Shown here: one piece after another, positions 24,929 to 33,645 of the stretch
Numbering within the stretch: the first letter of the stretch is position 1
Layout: each line of letters opens with the position of its first letter
NCBI RefSeq assembly: GCF_014650955.1
Contig: NZ_BMVY01000013.1
Coordinates: 175,403 to 239,402 of the forward strand
Direction: 5' to 3'
DNA length: 64,000 nt
From: Streptomyces tauricus
GTDB lineage: Bacteria > Actinomycetota > Actinomycetes > Streptomycetales > Streptomycetaceae
Made by a program: the position numbers and the translations under genes
The notes under the pieces: generated by a model
Told to the model about the DNA's origin: nothing
Databases searched by the model: none
The model's input: only the letters and a program-made list of their open reading frames with translations

Positions 24929-26109
24929 AACTCCTGCACCTCCACCGTCCGCGCACGGCAGGGCGCCTGCATCCAGACTTCGTCGCTGCGGCCCCGGAAG
25001 CGACCGTCGGCGAACGACACCTCGACCCACACCGGGCCGACGGGTCCGTGCCCGATCCAGGGTTCAGGCATCGGCGGGCGGGACGCGTACAGCTTTTGGT
25101 GTTCCTGATCCATGAGCGCCCACTCGGCGTCAGACAAGGACTCCCCGGGCGATGTGTCGAAGTGAAAGGGGACCGCAGGAGCCTCGTCGAACGAGAAGAG
25201 AACGCCGCCCGTGCTCGTGCTTAGCGAGGAGAAGTCACAGTGCTGCTGCGGCATGATGATGCCGTCCTGCCGCAGCCCCGGCCAGGCCATGAGCTCACGC
25301 ACGAATTTCCCGACGGTCTCCGTGGTCACTGCCCAGGCTTCGCCCGCGGAGTCTGAGTCGGGTGTCCTTAGGGCACGCAGGACCGCCTCGGTGAAGCGGG
25401 TGACTCCTCCCAGCGGGCCGTGTGCCTTGGTGCCCGGGAGAGTGGAGTGGACGACGACTCTGTCGCGGGTGCGCGGTCGGCGCGGCGGTGTCAACAGATG
25501 CGTGGCGCGGACGTCCCCCTCCTCGTACAGCTGTTCCGGAGCGAAGCGGCAGGCATCGACGAAGAAACACTGGACCCGGGCGCTGTTCTTCTCCATCCCC
25601 TCCACCAGAACGCGGAGGTCCACTGCGGTGCGGAAGTAGTCCCGCACGTTCTCACCAGTGTCCTGAAGCAGGAGGATCTGAGAGCTTCTTCCGACCTGGA
25701 CCCCGTGGCCGCAGAAGAAGAACAGCGCCACGTTGTCGGGGTGGCTGTTGCACCTCTCGTACCAGGCATTGAATGCCTCTTCCACCCCCGCGAGGGTGGC
25801 CGGTCCGAGCGGCACCTCGGCGCCGTCATCACCCTTGAGGACCATCTCTTCGCGGGCTGAGACGACTGCTTCAAGGCTGCCGAGCGACATTCCATCCGGC
25901 AGGTCTCGAAAACCTTCCAGCAACCCCTCGCACAGCGCACGTGCGGACGCCGGGGGAGAGGCCAGCTGAGTGAACTCCTTGGACAGCCGGTCGCCCTTGC
26001 GGCCCTTCACGTACCGTGTTCCGCCCGGGAACCAGTCATAGGCGCCGACGCCGACTACCAGCGCGTGAGCGGCAGGCCCCTCGACGCCGCTCTCCCAGAC
26101 CGTGGTCAT
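24925..26109 (-). CDS. caspase-family (C14) protease
   Basis: This 394-residue protein has a caspase-like fold: HALVVGVGAYDWF for the first strand, catalytic His135 in ALFFFCGHGVQVG and catalytic Cys187 in VQCFFVDACRFA. The Asp two residues before the Cys is also typical. The C-terminal 170 residues are a separate region with no name. ATG 26109 overlaps the hydrolase stop by four bases. Bacterial caspase-like proteases in such operons usually act as cleavage effectors in phage defence or cell-death systems. Confidence 0.85.
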   Translation of the reverse strand: MTTVWESGVEGPAAHALVVGVGAYDWFPGGTRYVKGRKGDRLSKEFTQLASPPASARALCEGLLEGFRDLPDGMSLGSLEAVVSAREEMVLKGDDGAEVPLGPATLAGVEEAFNAWYERCNSHPDNVALFFFCGHGVQVGRSSQILLLQDTGENVRDYFRTAVDLRVLVEGMEKNSARVQCFFVDACRFAPEQLYEEGDVRATHLLTPPRRPRTRDRVVVHSTLPGTKAHGPLGGVTRFTEAVLRALRTPDSDSAGEAWAVTTETVGKFVRELMAWPGLRQDGIIMPQQHCDFSSLSTSTGGVLFSFDEAPAVPFHFDTSPGESLSDAEWALMDQEHQKLYASRPPMPEPWIGHGPVGPVWVEVSFADGRFRGRSDEVWMQAPCRARTVEVQEL

Positions 26110-27350
26110 GTCGGCTGCCCCACCCTGCGCGCCAGTCGCGCGTGGAAGTCGCAGGACGTGAGATAGGCCCCGTGCGCCCACCAGGCGCCGGTACGGAAGA
26201 CCAGGTCCTCCGCGCCGGCAAAGACCGGAGCGGCCGCGAAGGCCAGCGGGTCGGACCGGTCCAGGACGTTGATCCAGCGGTTCACGTTCGGCAGCGCGGT
26301 GACCTTGGGGCAGCGTGGGTTCGGCACCTTGTCGTCACTTGACGCGAAGAGCTTGAGCTCCTCGAAAAGGCCGATCTGAGTGCCTACAGTCACCAGCAGA
26401 TCCACCCGCACATCGGGCCGGAAGTGGGACAGCACGTCATGGACGATGTTCCCGCCCATGCTGTGAGCGAGCACCACCAACGGCTCACCGCGCAGCGTGG
26501 CGTCCCGCGCTGCCTCGTCAAGGGAGTCAGCGATCCGCTTCACGATCTGGCCGGGCATCTCCAGGGTGCCGCGCTCGGCGAAATAGCCCATGACGTCACC
26601 CATCAGCAAGGCCATCGGACGGGCGGCCCAGCGGCGGACACCAGCGACCAAGGGCCGTGTGCGGACGGAGACTTCGAAGGCGCGCAGCTGGTGCACCGCG
26701 CGGACGGCGCGGGTGGGCAGACCCCTCTCGACTCCGAAGCTCTCCCAGGACTGAGGGCCCGCCTCGGCCGGGCCGCGGCCCGTGCGTCGCTCCCAGTCGG
26801 CGACCTCGTCGTGGAGGCGGTGGAGGAAGTCGTCGTCTTCCTCGAGCTCCTCGAGCCAGACGAAGAACTCCGCGCCGTCACCCCGGGTGCCCTCGTCAGT
26901 CTTCTCGGCCCAGTACGCGGTAGCTCGCGAGCAGAAGGCCACCAGCTCCGCAAGGGCGCCCGGCTCGGACTCCTCGGCGTCGTTGCCGGCCAGTGCAAGC
27001 AGATCGATCGCCCGCTGCAACGAGATGCGGGCGGTCGCCGTCAGGACCTGCTCGGTGTCCCGCTGTGCCGTTCCGGCGACGGCGTCTGCCAGAGCTTCAG
27101 CGACGACCTCCTCCAGCGGATCCTCGCCTTCGCCACCCAACGACTCCACCTCGGCTGGGGCCAGCGAGGCCCACCCCCAAGCCGGTTCCGCGACAAGCTC
27201 GCCCCACCACGGGTTGGACAGTAGAGCGCCGGGGGAGTGGCCGGTCGCGGGCAGGAGGTATTGGCGCAACAGCTCGTCGCGCAGTGCGGCGGAGCGCACC
27301 ACGGCGTCGGCCTTCCGGTTCCCGATACCGTGAACATGTACCAATGCCAC
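26106..27350 (-). CDS. alpha/beta-hydrolase (lipase/esterase-like) of the caspase operon
   Basis: This 414-residue protein opens with ALVHVHGIGNRK, an oxyanion-type HGxG motif, and has the nucleophile elbow VVLAHSMGGNIVHD (Ser297). Candidate acid and base lie in NVLDRSDPLAF and WWAHGAYLTSCDF. A 230-residue acidic helical insert separates the first strand from the elbow, which is unusual and could bind a partner. GTG 27350 follows AGGAGG at four bases. It is the first gene of the three-gene coupled operon. Confidence 0.82.
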   Translation of the reverse strand: MALVHVHGIGNRKADAVVRSAALRDELLRQYLLPATGHSPGALLSNPWWGELVAEPAWGWASLAPAEVESLGGEGEDPLEEVVAEALADAVAGTAQRDTEQVLTATARISLQRAIDLLALAGNDAEESEPGALAELVAFCSRATAYWAEKTDEGTRGDGAEFFVWLEELEEDDDFLHRLHDEVADWERRTGRGPAEAGPQSWESFGVERGLPTRAVRAVHQLRAFEVSVRTRPLVAGVRRWAARPMALLMGDVMGYFAERGTLEMPGQIVKRIADSLDEAARDATLRGEPLVVLAHSMGGNIVHDVLSHFRPDVRVDLLVTVGTQIGLFEELKLFASSDDKVPNPRCPKVTALPNVNRWINVLDRSDPLAFAAAPVFAGAEDLVFRTGAWWAHGAYLTSCDFHARLARRVGQPT

Positions 27351-27482
27351 TGCGCCTCCTGACTTGCACTCACCGATAGTTCATTGTGCGACACCGGGGG
27401 GTTCCAGAGTGAGTTGTCCAGAAAACGGTCGACCACCCTGGCGCTAGGGAAGGTCGTTGCGCATCGAACCAGGAGGGGAGTT

Positions 27483-27617
27483 ATGGCGAGCGAAATCGTG
27501 GTGGCGCAGCCGACTATCGATTACGAGGACAGGCGCAGCGTTCTCGGTGGCGACGTCGAGGTCCTGGCTGGGGCGGTTCACGAGGTGGTGGGTCCGCATG
27601 GCCTACCCGACGGTTAG
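27483..27617 (+). CDS. possible 44-residue protein
   Basis: A short frame with a strong RBS (GGAGGGG about six bases before ATG 27483) encodes a 44-residue acidic peptide. It lies between the divergent hydrolase gene and the IS110 element and may be the 5' end of a gene cut by the insertion. No homology is recognised. The rest of 27351-27737 shows no gene. Confidence 0.3.
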   Translation: MASEIVVAQPTIDYEDRRSVLGGDVEVLAGAVHEVVGPHGLPDG

Positions 27618-27737
27618 AACCAGGGCGGAGCCGAGGGTGATCACGTACGCCAGAAGCCGCTTGTGCAGTTCTGGCATGTCCGTCGTGCGGCTGCCTGTGT
27701 GCGAAAGGCGAGCTGGGGGGTGCCTCTATGTCTTGTG

Positions 27738-28938
27738 TCAAGCGAGGCGTGGGGTTCGGGGTTCGTAGAAGGTGCCGTCGCGGAGCATCGCGAACAGCAC
27801 GTTGATCCGTTGCCGGGCCAGGCGGAGAAGCGCCTGTGTGTGGGTCTTTCCCCGGGCCCGGCACTTGTCGTAGTAGGTGCGGGAGGCGGGGTCGTGCAGG
27901 GAGGCGAACGCGGAGAGGAACATCGCGCGTTTGAGCTGCCGGTTGCCGCCTCTGGGCGCGTGTTCGCCGTGGATCGAGGTCCCGGAGGACTTCGTGGTCG
28001 GGGCGAGACCGGCGTAGGAGGCGAGGTGGGCGGCGGTGGGGAAGCTGGTGCCGTCGCCGACGGTGACCAGCAAGGTGGCGGCGGTCCTGACCGCGACTCC
28101 CGGAATCGAGGTCAGGACCGGGGAAAGAGGGTGAGCCTCCAGCAACTGCCCGATCTGCGCTTCCAGAGCTCGCCGTTGCTCGTGGACAGCGCCGAGAGCG
28201 GGCCAGGGACGGGATCACGACGTCGAGGGTGCCGGTGCCCGGAACGCTGACGGTCTGCTTGTCGAGCGCGTCGAAGACCTCGTCGATCAGCCGGGTGGCC
28301 ATGTGCGGGGCCTTGGGACGGGTCACCTCGATGAGCCGGCGGCGGCCGGCTTTGCGCAGTGCGGCCGGGGATCCGTAGCGTTCCAGCAGCCAGGTCACGG
28401 CGGGGTGGTCCAGTCGGGGGCCAAGGACGCGTTCGAGGCTGGGGTGGAACTGGGTGAGGAGGCCGCGTATCCGGTTGGAGGTGCGGGTGGCCTCGGCCGC
28501 GAGGTCCTGGTCGAATCCGACCAGCACGGTCAGTTCGGCGGTGATCTCGTCGGTCAGCTGAAGCGAGCGCAGCGTGTGGGGCATCGTGCGGGCGGCGTCG
28601 GCGATCACCGCGGCGTCCCTGGCGTCGGTCTTCGCCTCACCCGGGTAGAGATCGGCGATCCGCCGCATCGAAAGTCCGGGCAGGTAGGCGATCTTGCAGC
28701 CGGCGTCCCGGGCGACCGTCAGGGGCAGGGCTCCGATCGAGGCGGGCTGGTCCACGATCACCAGGACGGTGCCGAACTTCGCGGCCAGCTTGTCCAGGAC
28801 GGCCCGCAGCTTCGGCTCGCTGTTGGGCAGCTGCCTGTCGAAGACCTTCTTCCCGGCCGGGGTGAGTCCGTGGCCGTGGTGAGCGGTCTTGCCGACGTCC
28901 AGGCCCAGGAACACGCCCACGTCTTCGGTGTCGAACAT
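27738..28938 (-). mobile_element. IS110-family transposase, frameshifted
   Basis: The N-terminal RuvC-like half starts at ATG 28938 and has the DEDD-type residues: GLDVGK, VIVDQPASIG and TDARDAAVIAD. The C-terminal transposase_20 half is in another frame (ending 27738), with LTSIPGVAVRTAATLLVTVG, the Ser-containing SSGTSIHG and GNRQLKRAMFLSAFA. The shift is near 28205, between VVIPSLA and ALGAVHEQRRALEAQ. IS110 enzymes are not known to need frameshifting, so this copy is probably dead unless the base is an error. Confidence 0.85.
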
Positions 28939-29210
28939 CGCGCCCTTTCGGGAGAGTGGTACGTGCTGGCCTTGGCAGTGGTGTCGTACTCGCGCATCCA
29001 CGTTATGCAGACCTGCCGCCCGCGAGCTGTCCGGCATTGCGCCGGACCGGGCGGTGGCCGGGCCTCTCATCAGCGTCTCGGACGGCACCTCCCCGGCCCG
29101 GTGACACCACCCCCCAGGTCATCCCTTCGACAGGGGGGAACAGTCATGCCGGGCCCGGAGGCCAGCGGCCCTCTTGCAGGACCGCGAAGAAGATAACGGG
29201 GGGAAGGCGT
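28939..29210 (-). ncRNA. candidate IS110 bridge RNA region
   Basis: About 270 bp upstream of the transposase have no gene and several GC-rich inverted segments (for example near 29020-29060 and 29090-29180). IS110 elements of this branch encode a structured bridge RNA in the non-coding end 5' of the transposase. The assignment is from position and family knowledge; I have not folded it. Confidence 0.4.
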
Positions 29211-29214
29211 CTTC

Positions 29215-29568
29215 TCAGACGCTGCGCACAGTGCGACCGACGAGGGTGTGCAGTACCGGCCACATATGGAAGAGCAGGTCCCGGTTGAGATACCGGGGCA
29301 GGTCATCACGCAGGCCCTCGTGCAGGACGGTGCGGTACAGACTCACGCGCTGGCGAGGCTCGCTCATGTCATACGAGGTCATCCCCGACCAGGCCATGTG
29401 CAGAGGCGGCTCTATGACCCCTTGTATCGGGCCGTGCAACTTCTCCAGCGCCTCCGGCGGACGCCGCCGAACCTTCTCCTGGTACAAGCGCGAGGTCCTC
29501 GGTCTCCGCCCCTGAGAGGTCCTTCGGTGCGCTGGGGGAAAGTTGTGAGCTGGAGGGCGAACCTTCAT
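29215..29568 (-). CDS. hypothetical protein
   Basis: This frame of up to 117 residues has a low-complexity basic N-terminus and a protein-like C-terminal 75 residues: LHMAWSGMTSYDMSEPRQRV, LYRTVLHEGLRDDLPRYLNR, then LLFHMWPVLHTLV. That part resembles short conserved actinomycete proteins of unknown function found near insertion elements. The true start may be internal. Some decay is possible, as it abuts the IS110 left end. Confidence 0.5.
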   Translation of the reverse strand: MKVRPPAHNFPPAHRRTSQGRRPRTSRLYQEKVRRRPPEALEKLHGPIQGVIEPPLHMAWSGMTSYDMSEPRQRVSLYRTVLHEGLRDDLPRYLNRDLLFHMWPVLHTLVGRTVRSV

Positions 29569-29873
29569 TCTGGTGCCGGAGTAGTGGCGCGGGTTTCCTC
29601 ATCGCCAACCTGGAATCAGCGCCGAAGCCTCTTCTTCTCAGACTGTTCCAGGTAACGAAACTAGCGATCTGCCTGCCAACCTTGGGCTGGAATGATCTTG
29701 AAGACGTGAGGACCCGGGATCACGGCTACGCTGAGTCGCGCCGAGGCACGACCGGTCGCGCAGTGCCCTCGGACTGGTTGGAGGACTCTGGTCTGGTGCA
29801 GGAGCGGGACGATCCGCCGGAGGTTGACGAGGCGGAGCCTTCGTCGACCTTGCGGGCCGTCCCGGATGACGCC
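29569..29873. other. spacer without a supported gene
   Basis: A plus-strand frame here (29682-29942) is acidic and unconserved in character and overlaps the end of the next gene. I do not support it. No repeat or hairpin of note. Confidence 0.4.
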
Positions 29874-30800
29874 TCAGCCGTGCATTGGGTTGCCCTGCCT
29901 TGTGGCCTGCTGGCCGAGGGGCGTGATGGCGGGCTGTGTTGACGGTGCCAGGCTGGGGAGGTCGGAGAGCACCACCCGGTTCGGCCCGTAGTAGCTTTTC
30001 AACGTTTCGGGTCGCGCCATGCGCAGCCACAGCGGGGCGCCAATGAGGATGCGGCTGACCCCGTCGATCTCTGGCTCGGTTCGCAGGTCCCATCGTCCCG
30101 GTGTGAGTGTTACGTCCTTGTAGATCGTGGCGACGAAATCGGACGCCTCGAAGCCGATCACTGTAAACGCGCGGGTCTCGGGCCGTCCTCTATGGTCGGC
30201 GGGGTCCGCGTAGATGCCTTGTGTCGTCGCGACCTTGAGGGTGTCCACTGCGAGCGCCTCAATGTCGTCAGGGAACCGGCTCCTCGTGCGTGCGCTGAGG
30301 GGCGCACCACGTAGAGCGATGAGTTCTTCGATCGCTGGTGCCGCTGACGAGGCCCAGCCGCCGACGGGGTCGTCTTCCGGGACGGTGAATCCACGCAGGT
30401 TCTTCAGGCCGCCGAACAGGCAGAGGTCGACCCGGCGGCCCGCGCGGGTGGTCGTCTGCGCGTGGATCATGGCGGTTCGCTGGCCGAAGGTGTGTTCGGG
30501 GTCGGCACCCCAGCGCTGGAACTCCGATACCACCACCCGGCTCTTCCCCTGTACCAGCTGCAGGGGGCCAGGGGCGTCGAAGTCGGTGGCAATGTGGGCA
30601 CGGAGCCTTTTCTTGATCGTCTCAGCGACTTCGAAGGGGGTCTGCTCCCGATCCCGGCCTGCGACATCGACGCCGCTGCCGCCCAGGCCGAGCTTCACCG
30701 CGGTCTTGATGCCTGGGGTCAGCCGGACCCCGTTGTCTTCTACGACCTCACGGACCAGCCGGTCGGACCAGTAGATGTACCTGCCTACGGGCTTGGGCAA
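29874..30800 (-). CDS. hypothetical protein, possible conflict-system component
   Basis: This 308-residue protein starts with GRYIYWSDRLVREVVEDNG, followed by SRVVVSEFQRWG and DLCLFGGLKNLRGF. The opening YxYxSDxxV with a central FGG segment is reminiscent of DUF7019-type proteins found near caspase/TPR conflict systems, but I am not certain of this. There is no signal peptide. It is preceded on the same strand by a 132-residue gene and a decayed GIY-YIG-like gene. Confidence 0.55.
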   Translation of the reverse strand: MPKPVGRYIYWSDRLVREVVEDNGVRLTPGIKTAVKLGLGGSGVDVAGRDREQTPFEVAETIKKRLRAHIATDFDAPGPLQLVQGKSRVVVSEFQRWGADPEHTFGQRTAMIHAQTTTRAGRRVDLCLFGGLKNLRGFTVPEDDPVGGWASSAAPAIEELIALRGAPLSARTRSRFPDDIEALAVDTLKVATTQGIYADPADHRGRPETRAFTVIGFEASDFVATIYKDVTLTPGRWDLRTEPEIDGVSRILIGAPLWLRMARPETLKSYYGPNRVVLSDLPSLAPSTQPAITPLGQQATRQGNPMHG

Positions 30801-30914
30801 CGCTGACCTCCGCAGAACTCGGGCCCGGCTACCGAAGGGGGGCCACCACTATGGGAAGACGATCAGGTGCGGTGCGGGGGTTCCCGCAGAGCGGAGGCTG
30901 CCGCGCGGCCCGGG

Positions 30915-31313
30915 TCAGTAGTCCTCATCCGGAGCGTCGGCGAAGATCGGGTAAAGCTGCACCCCTAGCGCTATGCGCGCCTGCCTGAAGTCCTCGTCTG
31001 CGGGGCCCTTCAGCAGGTATCTGTTGCGGAGCAACGGCACGGGCCAGCCGGCCGCGCGCATCTCCTCGTATTCGAGTACACCGGCCGTGGCCGCCCATGT
31101 CCTCAGACCATACAGCGCGGTGTCCGACTCGGCGGCGGTCACGTTCGCTGCGTACACCAGCCATCCGTCAGCGGCGTTCTCCTCCCCGATGGCACACTCT
31201 GGGCTCCCCTTGGACGGTCCGAGCGGCTCGTCCGTCCCGACGACCAGGATGCGGGTGCGGTCCAAGCGGGCGAGGAACAGCACCACGCGGGACAAGTCCA
31301 CTTGAGCTTGCAC
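30915..31313 (-). CDS. hypothetical protein, 132 residues
   Basis: This protein starts at GTG. It has a beta-rich beginning (SRVVLFLARLDRTRILVVGT) and a conserved-looking middle (ADGWLVYAANVTAAESDTAL). No family is recognised. It lies 28 bp after the GIY-YIG-like remnant and 114 bp before the YWSDR protein, on the same strand, and may be an operon partner of either. Confidence 0.5.
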   Translation of the reverse strand: MQAQVDLSRVVLFLARLDRTRILVVGTDEPLGPSKGSPECAIGEENAADGWLVYAANVTAAESDTALYGLRTWAATAGVLEYEEMRAAGWPVPLLRNRYLLKGPADEDFRQARIALGVQLYPIFADAPDEDY

Positions 31314-31340
31314 TTCGTCGGCCGCTGCAACCTCCTGGTC

Positions 31341-31633
31341 TCACTGGTCCGCCATCGATACCTCGTCGAGGTTCACGGTTTCACTCTGGCCGCCTTGCGG
31401 CATGCGGTCCGCTGGCATGTGTGCACTCACCCCGTCGGCTTTGAGCTGCCGAAAGACGGACCGTTCGACCTGTCGCGCGGCCTCGCGGGAGGGGAGCAGC
31501 ACCGCGCGGTGCAGGTGCCAGCCCTGGCCCGGTGCTAAGCGATCCGCGCGGAGTTCAGACCGGCGATCCCGACCTTCCCAATCTGGGTGGCGCTGTGCGT
31601 CACCACGTAGACATGGGTGGGCGTCGCGATCAT
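31341..31633 (-). pseudogene. GIY-YIG nuclease-like gene with nonsense and frameshift
   Basis: ATG 31633 overlaps the resolvase stop by four bases. The first frame reads THVYVVTHSATQIGKVGIAG, resembling a GIY-YIG beta-hairpin, and ends at TAG 31535. The reading resumes in another frame with GWHLHRAVLLPSREAARQVE, RSVFRQLKADGV and MPQGGQSETVNLDEV. Aligning the two gives I-A-stop-HRARGWHLHR, so there is one nonsense codon plus one indel. A full version would be about 95 residues or more. Confidence 0.6.
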
Positions 31634-32270
31634 GCGTTGATCTCCGTCCGTGCCGACGCGCGAAGTTCGGCGAGGTCGGCAATGTGGTTGTAGAGCGTGC
31701 CGGAGCTCACGCAGAGGAGCTTGGCGATCGAGGTGATGGAGCGTTGGGCACGAGGTCGCGGGCGGCGCGGATGATTTCCTCGGTGGCGACGGTGGGACGC
31801 CCGCCGACCCGGCCGCGGGCGGAGGCCAGGCCCTCGTGGGAGCCTTGGACGATGAGCTCGCGGATGAACTCGGCGAGGCCGGCAAAGACGTGGAAGACGA
31901 GTCGGCCGCCGGGGGTGGTGGTGTCGAGGTTCTCGTGGAGAGAAGCGAAGCCAATGCCGCTGTCGCGGAGTTCGGCAACCATGTTGATGAGATCCTGCAG
32001 GCTGCGGCCGTATCGGTTGAGCGAGGGGACGGCAAGTGTGTCGCTGGCTTCGAGTAAGGCGTGACATGCCTTGAACTCCGGGCGAAGGGCGTTCTTGCCG
32101 GACTTTTTGTCCGCGAAGATCTTCCGGCATCCGGCGCAGAGCCCCGGCGTTCTCGCGATTTGTCTGGTTTGAGACTTCTGCCCATTTCGGTGCAGCCCAT
32201 GTTCGCGCGTGTCGCACCGACGACTGCGCCGGACGGCCGGGGTGATGAATCGGGCAATTCTCGGGAACAA
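31630..32270 (-). pseudogene. serine resolvase/invertase, degenerate
   Basis: The catalytic-domain body is readable (CRKIFADKKSGKNALRPEF, TLAVPSLNRYGRSLQDLINM, then TPGGRLVFHVFAGLAEFIRE). The C-terminal helix-turn-helix (RSITSIAKLLCVSSGTLYNH) is in a different frame after a shift near 31745. The N-terminus with the catalytic Ser (Y-x-R-V-S-T) is not recognisable. Resolvases of this type belong to Tn3-like elements or inversion systems, so it marks an old insertion. Confidence 0.75.
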
Positions 32271-32308
32271 CGGTCCCCTGGCAATGGGCCCTTATCGATC
32301 TCGCCATG

Positions 32309-32950
32309 TCAAGAGAGGCCCAGACCATGACTTTGAAGTGCCTGCACGACATGTGACGTTGATTCGGCGAGGTTCAAATCAACGGTATCGACGAACACGA
32401 CGTTGGCCGCCGTCTCGGCATAGCGCAGGATATTCGCCTCGTACATGGTGAAATACTTACTATTCACATCCTTCCCGAGCTTTTCCTTCCGTGACTGCTC
32501 ACCCCTGCTCGAGATGCGTTTCCAGCATGTGTCGAAGTCGGCGGCGCAGACGACCGTGAGCGCACTGCTGTGATAGTCCATGAGACCTTGCAGCAGCCTT
32601 TCGCATGGATCTCTCGGCACTCCGAGGTAGTCGAACCATGAGATCAGGCTTGCCACACCACGATCGCAAATTGTAATGTCGTTATTGAGGCGCGATCGGC
32701 TGATGATGCTCTCTCTTTCGATTTCCAGCGCAATCCTTAACAACACCTCCACGTTCCCGTGGTGCCGAAGATCTTCACGCTCCAGCACTCTGGAGATGTC
32801 GACCAGTTCGGGTTCATTCTTGCGGCCAACGACACGAACACTCTTATCGGTCAGCATTTCGCGTACACCGTTGATCAAGGAAGACTTCCCGGCGCCATCG
32901 TAGCCTTCGAAGGTGACAAAACCTCCGAGTGAACGCTCTCCCTCAGGCAT
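32309..32950 (-). CDS. thymidylate-kinase-like P-loop protein
   Basis: From ATG 32950 this is 213 residues. It has the P-loop VTFEGYDGAGKSSLINGVRE, the DR(G) motif ICDRGVASLISW typical of dTMP kinases, and a basic SRGEQSRKEKLGKD lid-like stretch. It overlaps the phosphatase stop by eight bases (ATGCCTGA); GTG 32968 is an alternative. It could phosphorylate a nucleotide or a modified nucleotide. GC content is visibly below the window average, as in the next two genes, which suggests transfer as one cassette. Confidence 0.75.
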   Translation of the reverse strand: MPEGERSLGGFVTFEGYDGAGKSSLINGVREMLTDKSVRVVGRKNEPELVDISRVLEREDLRHHGNVEVLLRIALEIERESIISRSRLNNDITICDRGVASLISWFDYLGVPRDPCERLLQGLMDYHSSALTVVCAADFDTCWKRISSRGEQSRKEKLGKDVNSKYFTMYEANILRYAETAANVVFVDTVDLNLAESTSHVVQALQSHGLGLS

Positions 32951-33584
32951 TTCCACCTGTTCCTTCACGGGCCGGAGGATCCGGCTTCTTTCGACCGATT
33001 CGATCCCTGATACCCGCCAGGACAGTCACAGGATCCACCGTCTTTCGGATAAACGCACCTTCCGCAACGTCGTAGACGCCATCCGCATACGTGTCGGTTT
33101 CCCAATTTAGTGAACTGATGTGGGCGATTATGTTGATCGTGCTGTAATGCCCTACTATCGCCAAAATCGGGTCACCATCACCAAACACCCGAAGGATTCC
33201 CCTTTTGACTCGCGATGTCTGCGCCTCCATGCTCTCCTCGTCAAAATTTGGCCGCAGGAATCGGTCTCGGTAGGAAAGGCTTACGTACTCTGGGTTATGC
33301 TCACGAATGAAGTCCTCAGTCTTTTCCTCGAAGAGGCCCGAATGGTACGCGCGAAACTCCTCAATGATGCGAACAGCCTTCTGGGGAAATATGAAGGACG
33401 CGGTCTCCAGGCACCTCAGGAGTGGCGAAGAGCAAACTTTCGGTTGCTCAAGGGATTCCAAAGCAGCCCGTGTTTCCGCGAGTTGCTCTTCGAAACCCTC
33501 GGCCAGGGGAGCATCGTATAGCCTGCCCCAAATGCCAACTCTCGAACGAGTGCTGGTTCCGTGCCGTATAAGGACTAGCTCCAT
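32943..33584 (-). CDS. histidine phosphatase superfamily protein
   Basis: This 213-residue protein has the RHG motif LVLIRHGTSTRSR at the N-terminus and the second catalytic His in LAIVGHYSTINI. The acid residue is probably in the FRAYHSGLFEE stretch. Family members dephosphorylate sugars, nucleotides or proteins. ATG 33584 is used; GTG 33590 is equally possible. The eight-base overlap with the kinase-like gene implies that kinase and phosphatase work on a shared small molecule. The codon bias is weak compared with the chromosomal genes. Confidence 0.8.
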   Translation of the reverse strand: MELVLIRHGTSTRSRVGIWGRLYDAPLAEGFEEQLAETRAALESLEQPKVCSSPLLRCLETASFIFPQKAVRIIEEFRAYHSGLFEEKTEDFIREHNPEYVSLSYRDRFLRPNFDEESMEAQTSRVKRGILRVFGDGDPILAIVGHYSTINIIAHISSLNWETDTYADGVYDVAEGAFIRKTVDPVTVLAGIRDRIGRKKPDPPAREGTGGNA

Positions 33585-33645
33585 AGACACCTAGGTTTCT
33601 TTGCTCGCAGCCGCACTTCCGCGTGCGGAGGGAATGAGGGGCTTG

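Noticed and set aside
28190..28215. Programmed ribosomal frameshift in the IS110 transposase
   Set aside because: No slippery heptamer or expected family precedent; mutation or error is simpler.
27514..29088. Single 524-residue IS110 protein
   Set aside because: The C-terminal third of this frame is Arg/Pro-rich nonsense; the real C-terminus is in another frame, so it is a frameshifted gene.
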